Shown here piece after piece: positions 23,573 through 31,225 of a DNA stretch of 32,919 nucleotides. Source of the DNA: Chloroflexota bacterium (GTDB taxonomy: Bacteria; Chloroflexota; UBA6077; FW602-bin22; CADDYW01); contig JAJPIK010000116.1 in NCBI GenBank assembly GCA_021324795.1, positions 1 to 32,919 of the forward strand, given 5' to 3'. The translations under genes and the position numbers were made by a program. The notes under the pieces were generated by a model. The model was given only the letters and a program-made list of their open reading frames with translations. It was not told the DNA's origin and searched no databases. Every line of letters begins with the position of its first letter. Position 1 is the first letter of the stretch.

Positions 23573-24215
23573 TGTCAGAAACGTGCATCACGGCCGGAAT
23601 AAAGACCAGCCGCTCTTGGGCGCCTACGTAGGGAGCGGCGAGAGTAAAGGTCGACAGGTGATAAACTACTGCCCAGGCAAGGTGATTCTGAGTGTCCACG
23701 TGCGTCTCCAGGGGGGTCCAGTTGAGGCCATCTTCTGACCAGTAAATCCGAAGTAGATTGACATTGTAGCGCGTGAGATCGAGTTGGCTATAGTCAAAGG
23801 CGATTGTCAACGGGTGAGTCAGGTGAGTGATGGGCGTTCCGTTACTGTCAACAGAAACCAGAATAATCTTTGCAAGGGTATTCTGTGCCGGTGCCGGATA
23901 TGATGGATAGGATGGATAGCTGAAGCCAGGCGTCTTTTGGCCGACGCTGATGTCAACCCCAGAGTAGGAAAGATGAATCGTTACCGAGCCATCTTGAACG
24001 ATCTTCGTCATGATTGGGTATTGGGTGACGACCGGCCCCGGGTAGTCTTGCGCTCTTACAGGCTGCCTCCCCGTTGGCGTAGGCGCGACCAAGTTGTCGG
24101 CGATAGCCTGACTATTGGCCAGAGCGAGCGTGAGGATCGAAAGTGCCGAGACGAGCACGGCGAGGATTCGCGTCTTCCCGAGGGCGCAGCGTCGAATCAT
24201 GTATAAAAGCAACAT
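23562..24215 (-). CDS. Exported protein with beta-sandwich domain, unknown function
   Basis: This 217-residue protein begins with a basic region and a hydrophobic signal (TRILAVLVSALSILTLALANS, cleavage near AIA). The mature part has a Pro/Tyr-rich segment (FSYPSYPSYPAPAQN). A beta-sandwich-like unit follows: LTHPLTIAFDYSQLDLTRYNVN, LLRIYWSEDGLNWTPLETHVDT, LAWAVVYHLSTFTLAAP. This pattern recurs, to my knowledge, at the ends of large surface proteins of Chloroflexota. It closes with RLVFIPAVMHVSD, close to the RVFLPLIVN motif of the exported protein at 4752-5858. The ribosome site is weak at both possible ATGs (24215 and 24200). It converges on the ABC operon and seems independent of it. Confidence 0.75.
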   Translation of the reverse strand: MLLLYMIRRCALGKTRILAVLVSALSILTLALANSQAIADNLVAPTPTGRQPVRAQDYPGPVVTQYPIMTKIVQDGSVTIHLSYSGVDISVGQKTPGFSYPSYPSYPAPAQNTLAKIILVSVDSNGTPITHLTHPLTIAFDYSQLDLTRYNVNLLRIYWSEDGLNWTPLETHVDTQNHLAWAVVYHLSTFTLAAPYVGAQERLVFIPAVMHVSDTGW

Positions 24216-24697
24216 CTTTATTCACCATATCCAATCAGAGAGGCAGTAAGAGTTGCAAGGGATCGTAAGAAGCAGTATAGGGAGCAGCCATGGCGCGGTC
24301 AAGGCAATTTGGTTGCCATGGGATGGCATATCATGGTAGATACGCATAGTAAATCTGGGGGAGACGGCCAGATGACCTGCCGGAACGTTCCCCGGTTTTC
24401 GAGAAGCTGCTACAATGGAATACGGCGCGATTCTGATAGTTTGGAGCAGGCTACCACTACAGTCGCAGTTGCTCGGTCATGTCATGCTGAGCGACCACAG
24501 GGAGCGAAGAATCTCTGCGGGACAATAACGCGAGGGAAGATTCTTCATCACTTCGCTCCTCAGAATGACAAAGTGCGACGGTAGGATTGATCTTACCGTG
24601 CTCAGAAGAGACGGGGCGATCAGCATCGTTCCCACGGAAGCGACTGGCGAGATTCATCTCCGCCGGAGCCTGCGATTCCTAGGAAGGAGAAACAAAC
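24216..24697. other. Intergenic region with repeat, no gene supported
   Basis: These 482 bases hold no frame with a ribosome site and protein-like sequence. Visible items are a TGCCAT-GGG-ATGGCA inverted repeat near 24313 and the palindromic dispersed element at 24481-24569. Short frames that cross the element are products of the repeat. Confidence 0.5.
24481..24569. repeat. Palindromic dispersed intergenic element
   Basis: The left end GTCATGCTGAG, with AGCGAAGAATCT further in, is the inverted copy of the right end, AGATTCTTC, then CACTTCGCTCCTCAGAATGAC. The element is about 89 bases with an imperfect long stem. This sequence type (GTCATTCTGAGGAGCGAAG and its complement, often mistranslated as 'CHSEERSDEES') is a familiar dispersed non-autonomous repeat in many bacterial genomes. 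It encodes nothing and probably moved as a mini-element. Confidence 0.8.
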
Positions 24698-24832
24698 GTG
24701 CTCAAACGAATCCTGATTGCCTTGGCAGTATTATTTAGCCTACCCATTGTCGCCGTAGCAATTGCCGTCGGCTACATGCTCTTCTCCGAATGGCGAGACC
24801 GACTCCGAAATCCCCCGCCGGCGACTGGTTGA
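24698..24832 (+). CDS. Tiny single-span membrane protein (44 residues)
   Basis: A GTG start at 24698 has AAGGAGA seven to nine bases upstream, one of the best ribosome sites in the window. The peptide has a short basic N-terminus (MLKRI), one strongly hydrophobic span of about 24 residues (LIALAVLFSLPIVAVAIAVG), then YMLFSEWRDRLRNPPPATG, a polar basic tail. It is a typical small membrane protein with its tail probably in the cytoplasm. The frame is intact and ends at TGA 24830-24832. No family is recognised. It lies alone between repeats, upstream of the GroEL paralogue. Confidence 0.6.
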   Translation: MLKRILIALAVLFSLPIVAVAIAVGYMLFSEWRDRLRNPPPATG

Positions 24833-24854
24833 TCGGACTGTGGGATTAGGAACT

Positions 24855-24891
24855 GGGTAAGGGGGCGACCAAGACAGTCGCGCCCCTGCCC
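24855..24891. repeat. Imperfect hairpin repeat, possible terminator
   Basis: GGGGGCGAC and GTCGCGCCCC pair imperfectly around a short loop, within outer GGGTA/TGCCC. It follows the tiny membrane ORF by about 20 bases and is followed by GCTTTT. It resembles the GGGGCGAC/GTCGCCCC dispersed hairpins I associate with Chloroflexota, and could end the upstream transcript. Confidence 0.45.
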
Positions 24892-24930
24892 ACCGCTTTT
24901 GTCGCTCCTGCTCCCTCGCCCTCCGCTGAG

Positions 24931-24959
24931 TTGAAACTTTTGTGCATAGCAGGTATCCT
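24931..24959 (+). promoter_or_regulatory. Predicted promoter of the GroEL-like gene
   Basis: TTGAAA (24931-24936, 5/6), a 17-base spacer and TATCCT (24954-24959, 4/6), about 57 bases before the ATG. No CIRCE-type inverted repeat (the usual HrcA site) is visible around it. Confidence 0.55.
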
Positions 24960-25016
24960 TTGCCGTGCAACGTTGTTAATTATTCTCAGTCTGCCTGGGA
25001 TGAGGTACCTTAGCTT

Positions 25017-26624
25017 ATGCCCGAGCAATACGTTCTGCGGGACGAACAGGCGCGCCACGCGCTGAAGCGCGGCGTCGACACGATGTCGCGTCTTATTGGA
25101 GTGACTCTGGGACCGCGGGCGCGCACGGTGGCAATTATGCCGATTGTCGGGACCAACAAACCACCGGAGATTCTCGATGATGGCGCCGTGATCGCCCGAC
25201 GTACGCTCCAGCTTCCAGATCCGTTTGAAGACATGGGAGCGATGATTATCCGCCAGTTGGCCTGCAAGATCGGCGATTCGACCGGTGATGGCTCGGCCAC
25301 GGCGGTCGTGATCGCGCAGAGTCTTTTGGATGCCGCGGTGCGCTACGTCGCCGCGGGGGGTAATCCCATGCTCGTCAAGCATGGGATTGAGAAGGCGCTG
25401 GCTGTCGCGCTGGCGGAGCTCGACAAGCAAGCACGCCCGGTCGAAAGCCCGGACGACCTTCGCCGCGTCGCCGAGGCCTGCACCCGTGATCCACGCATCG
25501 CCGCTTTGATCGGAGAGATCTTTGACATCATCGGCCGCGATGGGATCGTGACCGTTGAGAATGGCCACACCGCGACGATCGACCGCGAGTACGTCGAAGG
25601 GATTCAGTGGGATAAGGGCTGGGTATCGCCGTATCTGGTGACCGATCGAGAGCGCATGGAAGCGTCACTCGACAACGCCCTCGTCTGCGTTACCGACCGC
25701 TTCTTGAAGACCTCCGACGAGGTTTTGCCCCTGCTCAACCTGGTGCTCCAACATGGTGAGAAACAACTCTTCTTGATCGCCGGTGACATTTCCGGTGACG
25801 CGTTGGCTACGCTGGTGACCAACAAGGAGCAAGGCATCATCACCACGGTAGCAGTAAAAGCGGCCGGCTACGGTGAGCGGCGCATCCGCATCCTCGAAGA
25901 CATCGCGGTTTTCACCGGTGGGAACGTCATCCGCGACGACGCTGGCGAAAAACTCGAGAACGTGAAATGGGAAGACCTTGGCCGCGCCCGACGGGTCTGG
26001 TGCAATCGCGACTTCTTCACGGTTATCGAGGGAATGGGTGATCCGGTCGCCGTCCGGAAGCGGGTCGCTCAGATCAAGGCCGAGCTGCCAACGGTAACCG
26101 ACGAATACGAGCGCGGCAAGATGCGCGAGCGCCTCGGCAAGCTTTCCGGCGGCATGGCAATCCTGAAAGTAGGCGCTCCGACCGAGCTGGAGCGCGAAGA
26201 AAAGAAGCTCCAGGCCGAAGACGCGGTCGCAGCGACCCGCCTCGCCCTGGATGGTGGCCTCGTCGCCGGTGGCGGCTCGGCATTGCTGGCCTGCATCCCA
26301 GCAGTCGAGCAGATGGGCTTAACTGGTGACGAAGGGATGGGCCAGGCGATTCTGGCGCAAGCCCTCAAAGCCCCAGCCGAGCAGATCTTGCGCAACGGTG
26401 GCTTCGCGCCGAACCCAATCGTCGCGCAGATATTGCACCTCGGACCGGGCTTTGGCTTCGACGTCATCAACGGCGAAATCGTCGACATGTGGCAAGCAGG
26501 GATCATCGATCCACTCAAAGTCGTGCGCAATGCCTTGGAGGCCGGCGTTAGCACCGCGATGATGGCCCTTACTACCCAGGTTTTGGTGCGCAAGCAAAAG
26601 CCACAGGAAAGCCTCAACCCATAA
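25017..26624 (+). CDS. Divergent GroEL/Cpn60-type chaperonin paralogue
   Basis: This 535-residue group I chaperonin subunit keeps the family's whole length and domain order. Nucleotide-site elements are VTLGPRARTV (29-38; the usual LGPKGRN is altered), ILDDGAVIAR (52-60, catalytic Asp kept), GDGSATAVVIAQ (90-101; usual GDGTTT altered) and AEDAVAATRLALDGGLVAGGG with the second catalytic Asp. The apical part has KGWVSPYLVTD and QLFLIAGDISGDALATLVTNKEQGI. The Gly/Met-rich C-terminal tail is missing; it ends KQKPQESLNP. No groES lies nearby and no HrcA operator is seen, so it is probably an accessory chaperonin beside a housekeeping copy elsewhere. It precedes the SMP-30/isomerase/dehydrogenase genes by 75 bases. 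The ribosome site (GATGAGG) is distant. Confidence 0.93.
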   Translation: MPEQYVLRDEQARHALKRGVDTMSRLIGVTLGPRARTVAIMPIVGTNKPPEILDDGAVIARRTLQLPDPFEDMGAMIIRQLACKIGDSTGDGSATAVVIAQSLLDAAVRYVAAGGNPMLVKHGIEKALAVALAELDKQARPVESPDDLRRVAEACTRDPRIAALIGEIFDIIGRDGIVTVENGHTATIDREYVEGIQWDKGWVSPYLVTDRERMEASLDNALVCVTDRFLKTSDEVLPLLNLVLQHGEKQLFLIAGDISGDALATLVTNKEQGIITTVAVKAAGYGERRIRILEDIAVFTGGNVIRDDAGEKLENVKWEDLGRARRVWCNRDFFTVIEGMGDPVAVRKRVAQIKAELPTVTDEYERGKMRERLGKLSGGMAILKVGAPTELEREEKKLQAEDAVAATRLALDGGLVAGGGSALLACIPAVEQMGLTGDEGMGQAILAQALKAPAEQILRNGGFAPNPIVAQILHLGPGFGFDVINGEIVDMWQAGIIDPLKVVRNALEAGVSTAMMALTTQVLVRKQKPQESLNP

Positions 26625-26635
26625 ACGAGTAATAA

Positions 26636-26686
26636 GTCATGAGTGATGAGTAATACCAGACTCCTTCGTTACTCATCACTCATGAC
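26636..26686. repeat. 18-bp perfect hairpin with GAGTAAT-type repeats
   Basis: GTCATGAGTGATGAGTAA (26636-26653) pairs completely with 26669-26686 around a 15-base loop. GAGTAAT occurs before (26627) and inside the left arm as a direct repeat. It lies between the GroEL paralogue and the SMP-30 gene, 13 bases before the latter's GTG, and overlaps the space just upstream of its ribosome site. Similar AGTGATGAGTAAT hairpins are dispersed in several bacterial genomes. Confidence 0.7.
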
Positions 26687-26698
26687 CGGGGAGGATAC

Positions 26699-27553
26699 GT
26701 GGAACCTGAACTGATCGCCGATTATCAGTGTGTGACCGGCGAGGGCCCACTTTGGCACCCTACCGAGCAGCGTCTGTACTGGCTTGACATTCCCAAGGGA
26801 CATATCTTTCGCTACGATCCGGCCACCGGTCAGCACGAGCAGGTACATGAGGGCGAGCCAATCGGTGGATTCACCATTCAGGCCGACGGGGCCCTTCTTC
26901 TCTTCATGGCGCGCGGTGCAGTCAAGATCTGGCGCAACGGTCAGCTCACGACGGTCATCGACGAAATTCCCGACGAGCGGAATACACGTTTTAATGACGT
27001 TATCGCCGATCCGGTCGGCCGTGTATTCTGCGGGACAATGCGCGCCCCGGAGCACCCAGCCCGGCTCTATCGTCTGGACCTGGACGGCAAGATCACTAAG
27101 ATTCTTGATGGCATCGGCACGTCCAACGGCATGGGGTTCACTCCGGACCGCAAACAGATGTACTACACCGACACGCCGACCCGCGAGATCTCACTCTTCG
27201 ATTACAATCAGGCATCCGGCACTATCACGAATCGTCGCGTCTTCGTTCACATCGAAGATGCTGGTCGTCCCGATGGGATGACTGTCGACGCCGAGGGATA
27301 CGTCTGGTCGGCGCTCTGGGATGGGGGATGTGTCGTCCGCTTCCGCCCTGATGGCACCGAGGACCGGCGTATCCGGTTTCCGGCCAAGAAAGTATCCTGC
27401 CCCACATTTGGTGGGCCAAACTACGAAGACTTGTATGTGACGACCGCGGGCGGCGACAACAAAGCGGAAAATGGTCCCGGTGCAGGCGCTCTCTTCCGGG
27501 TGCGGCCGGGAGTGAAAGGCGTTCCCGAGTTTCGCTCGCGGATCTTACTTTAG
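26699..27553 (+). CDS. SMP-30/gluconolactonase/LRE-family protein
   Basis: This 284-residue six-bladed beta-propeller should hydrolyse a sugar lactone using one divalent metal. Metal ligands fit the family: Glu15 in TGEGPLWHP, Asn in the FNDVIADPVGRVFCGTM region, Asn in GTSNGMGFTPD and Asp in AGRPDGMTVDAEG. The start is GTG at 26699 with GGGGAGGA close upstream. It is the first of four same-strand genes with a lactone-making type of dehydrogenase downstream, so it likely opens the lactone formed by one of the Gfo/Idh/MocA enzymes. The exact sugar is unknown. It is slightly shorter than some members but has all propeller blades I can place. Confidence 0.93.
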   Translation: MEPELIADYQCVTGEGPLWHPTEQRLYWLDIPKGHIFRYDPATGQHEQVHEGEPIGGFTIQADGALLLFMARGAVKIWRNGQLTTVIDEIPDERNTRFNDVIADPVGRVFCGTMRAPEHPARLYRLDLDGKITKILDGIGTSNGMGFTPDRKQMYYTDTPTREISLFDYNQASGTITNRRVFVHIEDAGRPDGMTVDAEGYVWSALWDGGCVVRFRPDGTEDRRIRFPAKKVSCPTFGGPNYEDLYVTTAGGDNKAENGPGAGALFRVRPGVKGVPEFRSRILL

Positions 27554-27566
27554 AGGAACCTTTCAC

Positions 27567-28370
27567 ATGAGTAGCAGCGGCATCGTCTTCTCCGTTTTTA
27601 CTAAACCCTGGAAGATCCAGGCTTCCGAGCTCGGTGCTCTGGTCAGCAGTCTTGGCTTCGACGGCATCGAGCTCCCGGTCCGACCGGGCTATGAGGTCGA
27701 GCCGGCAAACGTCGGACGGGACCTTTTGCCGGTTACCCGCAAGCTGCGTGAATTTGGCGTGCGCATCTTTAGCGTCGCCGGGCCAGCCGACGAGCCGACG
27801 ATCGCCGCTTGCGCCGAGGCGGGTATTCCGGTCATTCGGATCATGGCTCCAATTGGTTCAGGAGGTTACCTGGCGACCGAAGTCGAGCTCCAGCGCCAAT
27901 TCGATGCCTTCGTGCCCCTCCTCGACAAGTACAGCGTCACCCTCGGCGTTCAGAACCACAATGGTAACTTCGTCTGTAATGCGTCCGGCTTGCGGCGTTT
28001 GATCGAGAAGTACGATCCACGTCACGTCTGCGCGGTCTGGGATGCTGCCCACACTGCGCTCAACGGTGAGGCGCCTGAACTCGCCATCGATCTCGTCTGG
28101 TCGCACCTCGGAATGGTCAATCTCAAGAACGCTTTCTGGCAGCGTACCAACGGCCCGGAAGCCGAGGTTGCCCAGTGGAGGCCCTATTGGACGACCGGTC
28201 GGCATGGCTTGGCTTCCTGGCCGCGCGTCGTTGCCGAGCTGAAGCGGCATGGCTATCAGGGCGTGGTTTGCCTCACCGCTGAATACACCGATGAAGCGGA
28301 AGTGAAGCGATTAGTCGCCGAGGACCTCGCTTTTGCTCGCTCGCTCTTCAGCGAGACTGGTGGCTTCTGA
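27567..28370 (+). CDS. Sugar phosphate isomerase/epimerase-family TIM-barrel protein
   Basis: This 267-residue protein belongs to the xylose-isomerase-like TIM barrel superfamily (isomerases, epimerases, 3-keto-glycoside lyases, inosose dehydratases). Landmarks are LGFDGIELPVRPGYEVEP, IPVIRIMAPIGSGGY, LGVQNHNGNFVCNASGLRRLIEKYDPRHVCAVWDAAHTALNG, DLVWSHLGMVNLKNAFW and GYQGVVCLTAEYTDEAEV, which supply the usual Glu/His/Asp metal ligands. GAGGAACC lies before the ATG. Its TGA overlaps the ATG of the next dehydrogenase gene (28368-28372), indicating translational coupling and a shared pathway. The reaction is uncertain; a lyase or epimerase acting on the keto product of the Gfo/Idh enzymes is plausible. 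Confidence 0.9.
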   Translation: MSSSGIVFSVFTKPWKIQASELGALVSSLGFDGIELPVRPGYEVEPANVGRDLLPVTRKLREFGVRIFSVAGPADEPTIAACAEAGIPVIRIMAPIGSGGYLATEVELQRQFDAFVPLLDKYSVTLGVQNHNGNFVCNASGLRRLIEKYDPRHVCAVWDAAHTALNGEAPELAIDLVWSHLGMVNLKNAFWQRTNGPEAEVAQWRPYWTTGRHGLASWPRVVAELKRHGYQGVVCLTAEYTDEAEVKRLVAEDLAFARSLFSETGGF

Positions 28371-29350
28371 TGGGACGGGTTCCGAGCGATCACCTGCGCG
28401 TTGCGATTGTTGGGGCCGGGCGTATGGCCAACCGCGTTCATTACCCATCGCTCGCGTCCTTTCCCGACGTCACGATTGCTGGTATTTGTGATCTGGATCA
28501 TGAGCGTCTCCAGCGGACCGCTGACCAATTCCAGATCGAAAAGTGCTATCTCGATTACCGTCAAATGGTCGAGGAGATCGCCCCGGACGCGATCTACGTC
28601 ATCGGCCAGCCCCACTATATGTACGACGTCTGGGTTTGGTGCCTCGAACACGGACTGAACCTCTACGTCGAGAAGCCGCTGGGTTTGACCTTGCATCAGG
28701 CACGGATGCTCGCTCATCTGGCCGAGAAGCATGGCTGTATCACTCAAGTCAGCTTCCAGCGGCGCAAATCGCCGCTCGCCGTCAAGCTGCACCGCGCGTG
28801 TCGGGAGCGAGGGCCGATCGTCCACGCCGGCTGTCGCTTTTACAAGTGCGATCTCAAGCCAATGTTCGGCCCACGCGACCACATGATGGATGACAGTGTT
28901 CACGCCATTGATACGCTGCGTTGGCTCTGTGGTGGCGAGGTCGTCCGGATCGAGAGCATCACCAAACGGGTCCGAGTTCCAGACATCAACTTTATCGCGG
29001 CGATCCTCGAGTTCGATAATGGTGCAACCGGCCTCCTCCAAAATAGCTGGTCGAGTGGCCGGCGCATCTTCGACGTGGAGATGCACGCTCCGGGAATCTG
29101 TGCCGAGGCCGACCTCGAAGGTAAGGGCCACCTCTACGCCGACGGCGATACTGAAGGCATCACTTACGACGCACGAGATGTCGCTGGTAGCAATGAGTTT
29201 TACGTCTTTGGTGGGTTTCAGGCCAAGCACCGCGAGTACGTCGACTGCCTGAAATCCGGCCAGCAACCCGACTCGAACTTCGCCGATGCCCTCAAGACGA
29301 TGGAAGTTGCCGAGAAGATCCTGGCCCAGGCGATTCTGCGAGGAGAATAA
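28370..29350 (+). CDS. Gfo/Idh/MocA-family oxidoreductase
   Basis: This 326-residue protein has a nucleotide-binding start VAIVGAGRMANRVHYPSL (11-28), the DAIYVIGQPHYMYDVWVWCLEHG strand-helix, the catalytic EKP (101-103), and a C-terminal domain with MFGPRDHMMDDSVHAIDTLRWLCGG, in which the Asp/His of DDSVHAID are the probable acid/base residues. Family members oxidise or interconvert hydroxyls of sugars and cyclitols with NAD(P). Its ATG overlaps the stop of the isomerase gene, and its stop overlaps the ATG of the next dehydrogenase, so three genes form one coupled translational unit. It is shorter than its downstream neighbour and not a close copy. Confidence 0.94.
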   Translation: MGRVPSDHLRVAIVGAGRMANRVHYPSLASFPDVTIAGICDLDHERLQRTADQFQIEKCYLDYRQMVEEIAPDAIYVIGQPHYMYDVWVWCLEHGLNLYVEKPLGLTLHQARMLAHLAEKHGCITQVSFQRRKSPLAVKLHRACRERGPIVHAGCRFYKCDLKPMFGPRDHMMDDSVHAIDTLRWLCGGEVVRIESITKRVRVPDINFIAAILEFDNGATGLLQNSWSSGRRIFDVEMHAPGICAEADLEGKGHLYADGDTEGITYDARDVAGSNEFYVFGGFQAKHREYVDCLKSGQQPDSNFADALKTMEVAEKILAQAILRGE

Positions 29351-30540
29351 TGAAGAAAGTTCGGGTTGGTCTCGTCGGCGCGGGCTTCGCTGCTCACTTC
29401 CATGCCCACTGCTACCGACGGGTGAGCAGTGTCGAGGTCGAACTGCATGCCGTCACCGCGGGGCATCCGGAGCACGCCCGACGTTTCGCCGACGAGTTCC
29501 AGATCCCCCACCCCTACGACAGCCTCGACGCGCTCGTCGCCGATCCAGAGATCGACCTGGTCGACGTCTGCATTCCGAACCATCTCCATGTCGCGGCCAT
29601 CGAAGCCGCGGCCGCAGCCGGTAAGCACGTCGCGGTTGAGAAGCCGCTAACCGGCTACTTTGGCGACGACTGGCCGGACCCCAACGCCCGAATCGGCGAC
29701 GTGGTTCCGGGCGAGCAGATGCGTCGGGGTGCTCTGGCCAATGCCGACCGCGCGATCGCCGCCTGCCAGCGGGCCGGCGTCCGCTTGCTCTACGGTGAGA
29801 ACTGGGTCTACGCGCCCGGCATCCAGAAGATGCGCCGCCTGCTCGAGAAGGCCGGCGGACCAATCCTGAGGATCGAAGGCGAAGAGTCACACTCGGGGAG
29901 TCACGCCACCTACTACCGGCATTGGCGGACCGCCGGTGGTGGCTCGTTGCTTGGCAAAGGCTGTCACCCCCTCGGTGCCGCCCTTTACCTCAAGCGGGTC
30001 GAGGGCGAGATCCGCGGCGGCAAGCCGATTCGGCCCCGCAGCGTGGTCGCCGAGACTGCTCGCTTGACCAAGACAGCCGGTTTCGAGAGAGAAGCGGTGC
30101 ATTATTTGAAGACTGGCTACGAAGACGTCGAGGATTGGGCAACGATCGTCGTCACCTTCGAGGATGGTAGCGTCGCTCAGATCACAGCCGGTGAGACCAC
30201 TCTCGGTGGCATCCGCAACTATCTCACCACCTGGGCATCGAACGCCGTCGTGACCGCGAACATCAATCCGAACAACCTCTGCACTGCCTATGCCCCCGAG
30301 GCGACAATCTTCGGCGACGAGTACATCACCGAGAAGATCGAGACCAAGGCCGGCTGGACCTTCCCGGCGCCGGACGAAGACTGGGTCACTGGCTATCCCC
30401 ACGAGCTCCAAGACTTCGTCGAGTGCGTCGCCTTCGACCGCGAGCCGGTCTCCGGCAACGCACTGGCCCGCGATGTCGTCGCGGTCGTCTTCGCCGGCTA
30501 TCAATCTGCTCGCGAGGGGCGGCGGGTCATGATAGACTAG
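29350..30540 (+). CDS. Gfo/Idh/MocA-family oxidoreductase (long form)
   Basis: This 396-residue protein starts VRVGLVGAGFAAHFHAHCYRR (4-24) with VDVCIPNHLHVAAIEAA and EKP (97-99). Directly after EKP it carries an insertion of about 35 residues (TGYFGDDWPDPNARIGDVVPGEQMRRG and following) not present in the other three family members in this window. The C-terminal domain has ENWVYAPGIQKMRRLL, ESHSGSHATYYRHWRTAGGGSLLGKGCHPLGAALYLKR with the catalytic His, and ITAGETTLGGIRNYL. GCGAGGAG lies before its ATG, which overlaps the previous stop. Long members with this insertion often act on glycosides or bulkier sugars, though this is an inference. It ends the SMP-30/isomerase operon. Confidence 0.94.
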   Translation: MKKVRVGLVGAGFAAHFHAHCYRRVSSVEVELHAVTAGHPEHARRFADEFQIPHPYDSLDALVADPEIDLVDVCIPNHLHVAAIEAAAAAGKHVAVEKPLTGYFGDDWPDPNARIGDVVPGEQMRRGALANADRAIAACQRAGVRLLYGENWVYAPGIQKMRRLLEKAGGPILRIEGEESHSGSHATYYRHWRTAGGGSLLGKGCHPLGAALYLKRVEGEIRGGKPIRPRSVVAETARLTKTAGFEREAVHYLKTGYEDVEDWATIVVTFEDGSVAQITAGETTLGGIRNYLTTWASNAVVTANINPNNLCTAYAPEATIFGDEYITEKIETKAGWTFPAPDEDWVTGYPHELQDFVECVAFDREPVSGNALARDVVAVVFAGYQSAREGRRVMID

Positions 30541-30584
30541 GCAAGAGACACGCGCCCGGCCGACATGAGGGTGGAGGAGTGATT

Positions 30585-31112
30585 TCAATCCACCTCGATC
30601 CCCAGCGGCATGATCACCACGGCACAGAGATGGTACCAGCCGACGGTTAACGCCAAGTCGAGAATCTCTGACGTGGAGAGGTGCTGCTCCAAGGCAGCGA
30701 ACACCACGTCGTCCACCTGGCGCCGACGCGCGACCTGATCGGCGTAGGTGAGCACCGCGCGCTCGACGGCATTGAAAACGCTGGCATCCTGCCAGTTGGG
30801 AAAAGCAGCGAGCTGTTCCTCGGAGATGCCGACCCTTCGGGCGGCCGGCAGGTGGTGGTGCTTCTCGTATTCCACGTCGAGCGCATATGCCGTGGCCAAC
30901 ACGGCTAGCTCGCGCAAACGCGGGTCGAGCGCCGCATCGTTTCGGACGTAGCGTGACATAACCATGAACGCACGGAGCGCCTCCGGCTGATTCGCGAGGA
31001 TGCGGTGGAGGTTGTGGACTGAGCCACGCAAGCCGGCGATCTCGTGATAGAGTTGCCTGAGCCCCGGTTGGTCGGTAGCCTCGGCGTCGGAAATATACGG
31101 CAAGCGTGCCAT
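30585..31112 (-). CDS. Carboxymuconolactone decarboxylase/AhpD-like family protein
   Basis: This 175-residue all-helical protein matches the CMD/AhpD fold: YHEIAGLRGSVHNLHRILANQPEALRAFMVMSRYV, LDPRLRELAVLATAYALDVEYEKHHHLPAARRVGISEEQLAAF, and a second half with RAVLTYADQVARR and EILDLALTVGWYHLCAVVI. The CxxC pair of peroxidase-active AhpD proteins is replaced by EYEKHH (81-86), as in decarboxylase-like or uncharacterised members. The ATG at 31112 follows AAGGAGG at ideal spacing; the longer frame from 31157 lacks support. It is divergent from the DUF6807 gene and converges on the dehydrogenase operon. The substrate is unknown. Confidence 0.88.
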   Translation of the reverse strand: MARLPYISDAEATDQPGLRQLYHEIAGLRGSVHNLHRILANQPEALRAFMVMSRYVRNDAALDPRLRELAVLATAYALDVEYEKHHHLPAARRVGISEEQLAAFPNWQDASVFNAVERAVLTYADQVARRRQVDDVVFAALEQHLSTSEILDLALTVGWYHLCAVVIMPLGIEVD

Positions 31113-31165
31113 CGGCAGCCTCCTTAACCCAGCAAAATCAACATATGCGGCCTTCATGTTACACG

Positions 31166-31200
31166 ACCGGTTTCGGAAACGGTTGATCTCGTGCTAGAAT
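31166..31200 (+). promoter_or_regulatory. Promoter with overlapping operator-like palindrome before the DUF6807 gene
   Basis: The -10 TAGAAT (31195-31200, 5/6) is preceded by TGC (extended -10). The -35 position holds TTCGGA (3/6). GTTTC-G-GAAAC (31170-31180) overlaps that -35, with ACC/GGT flanks, so a regulator bound there would compete with polymerase. The region is divergent and could serve both genes. Confidence 0.45.
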
Positions 31201-31225
31201 CCGCAAAAATGGAGACTTGCAGGTG

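Noticed and set aside
24309..24584. 91-residue frame in the intergenic region
   Set aside because: Its second half is the translation of the palindromic dispersed element; no ribosome site.
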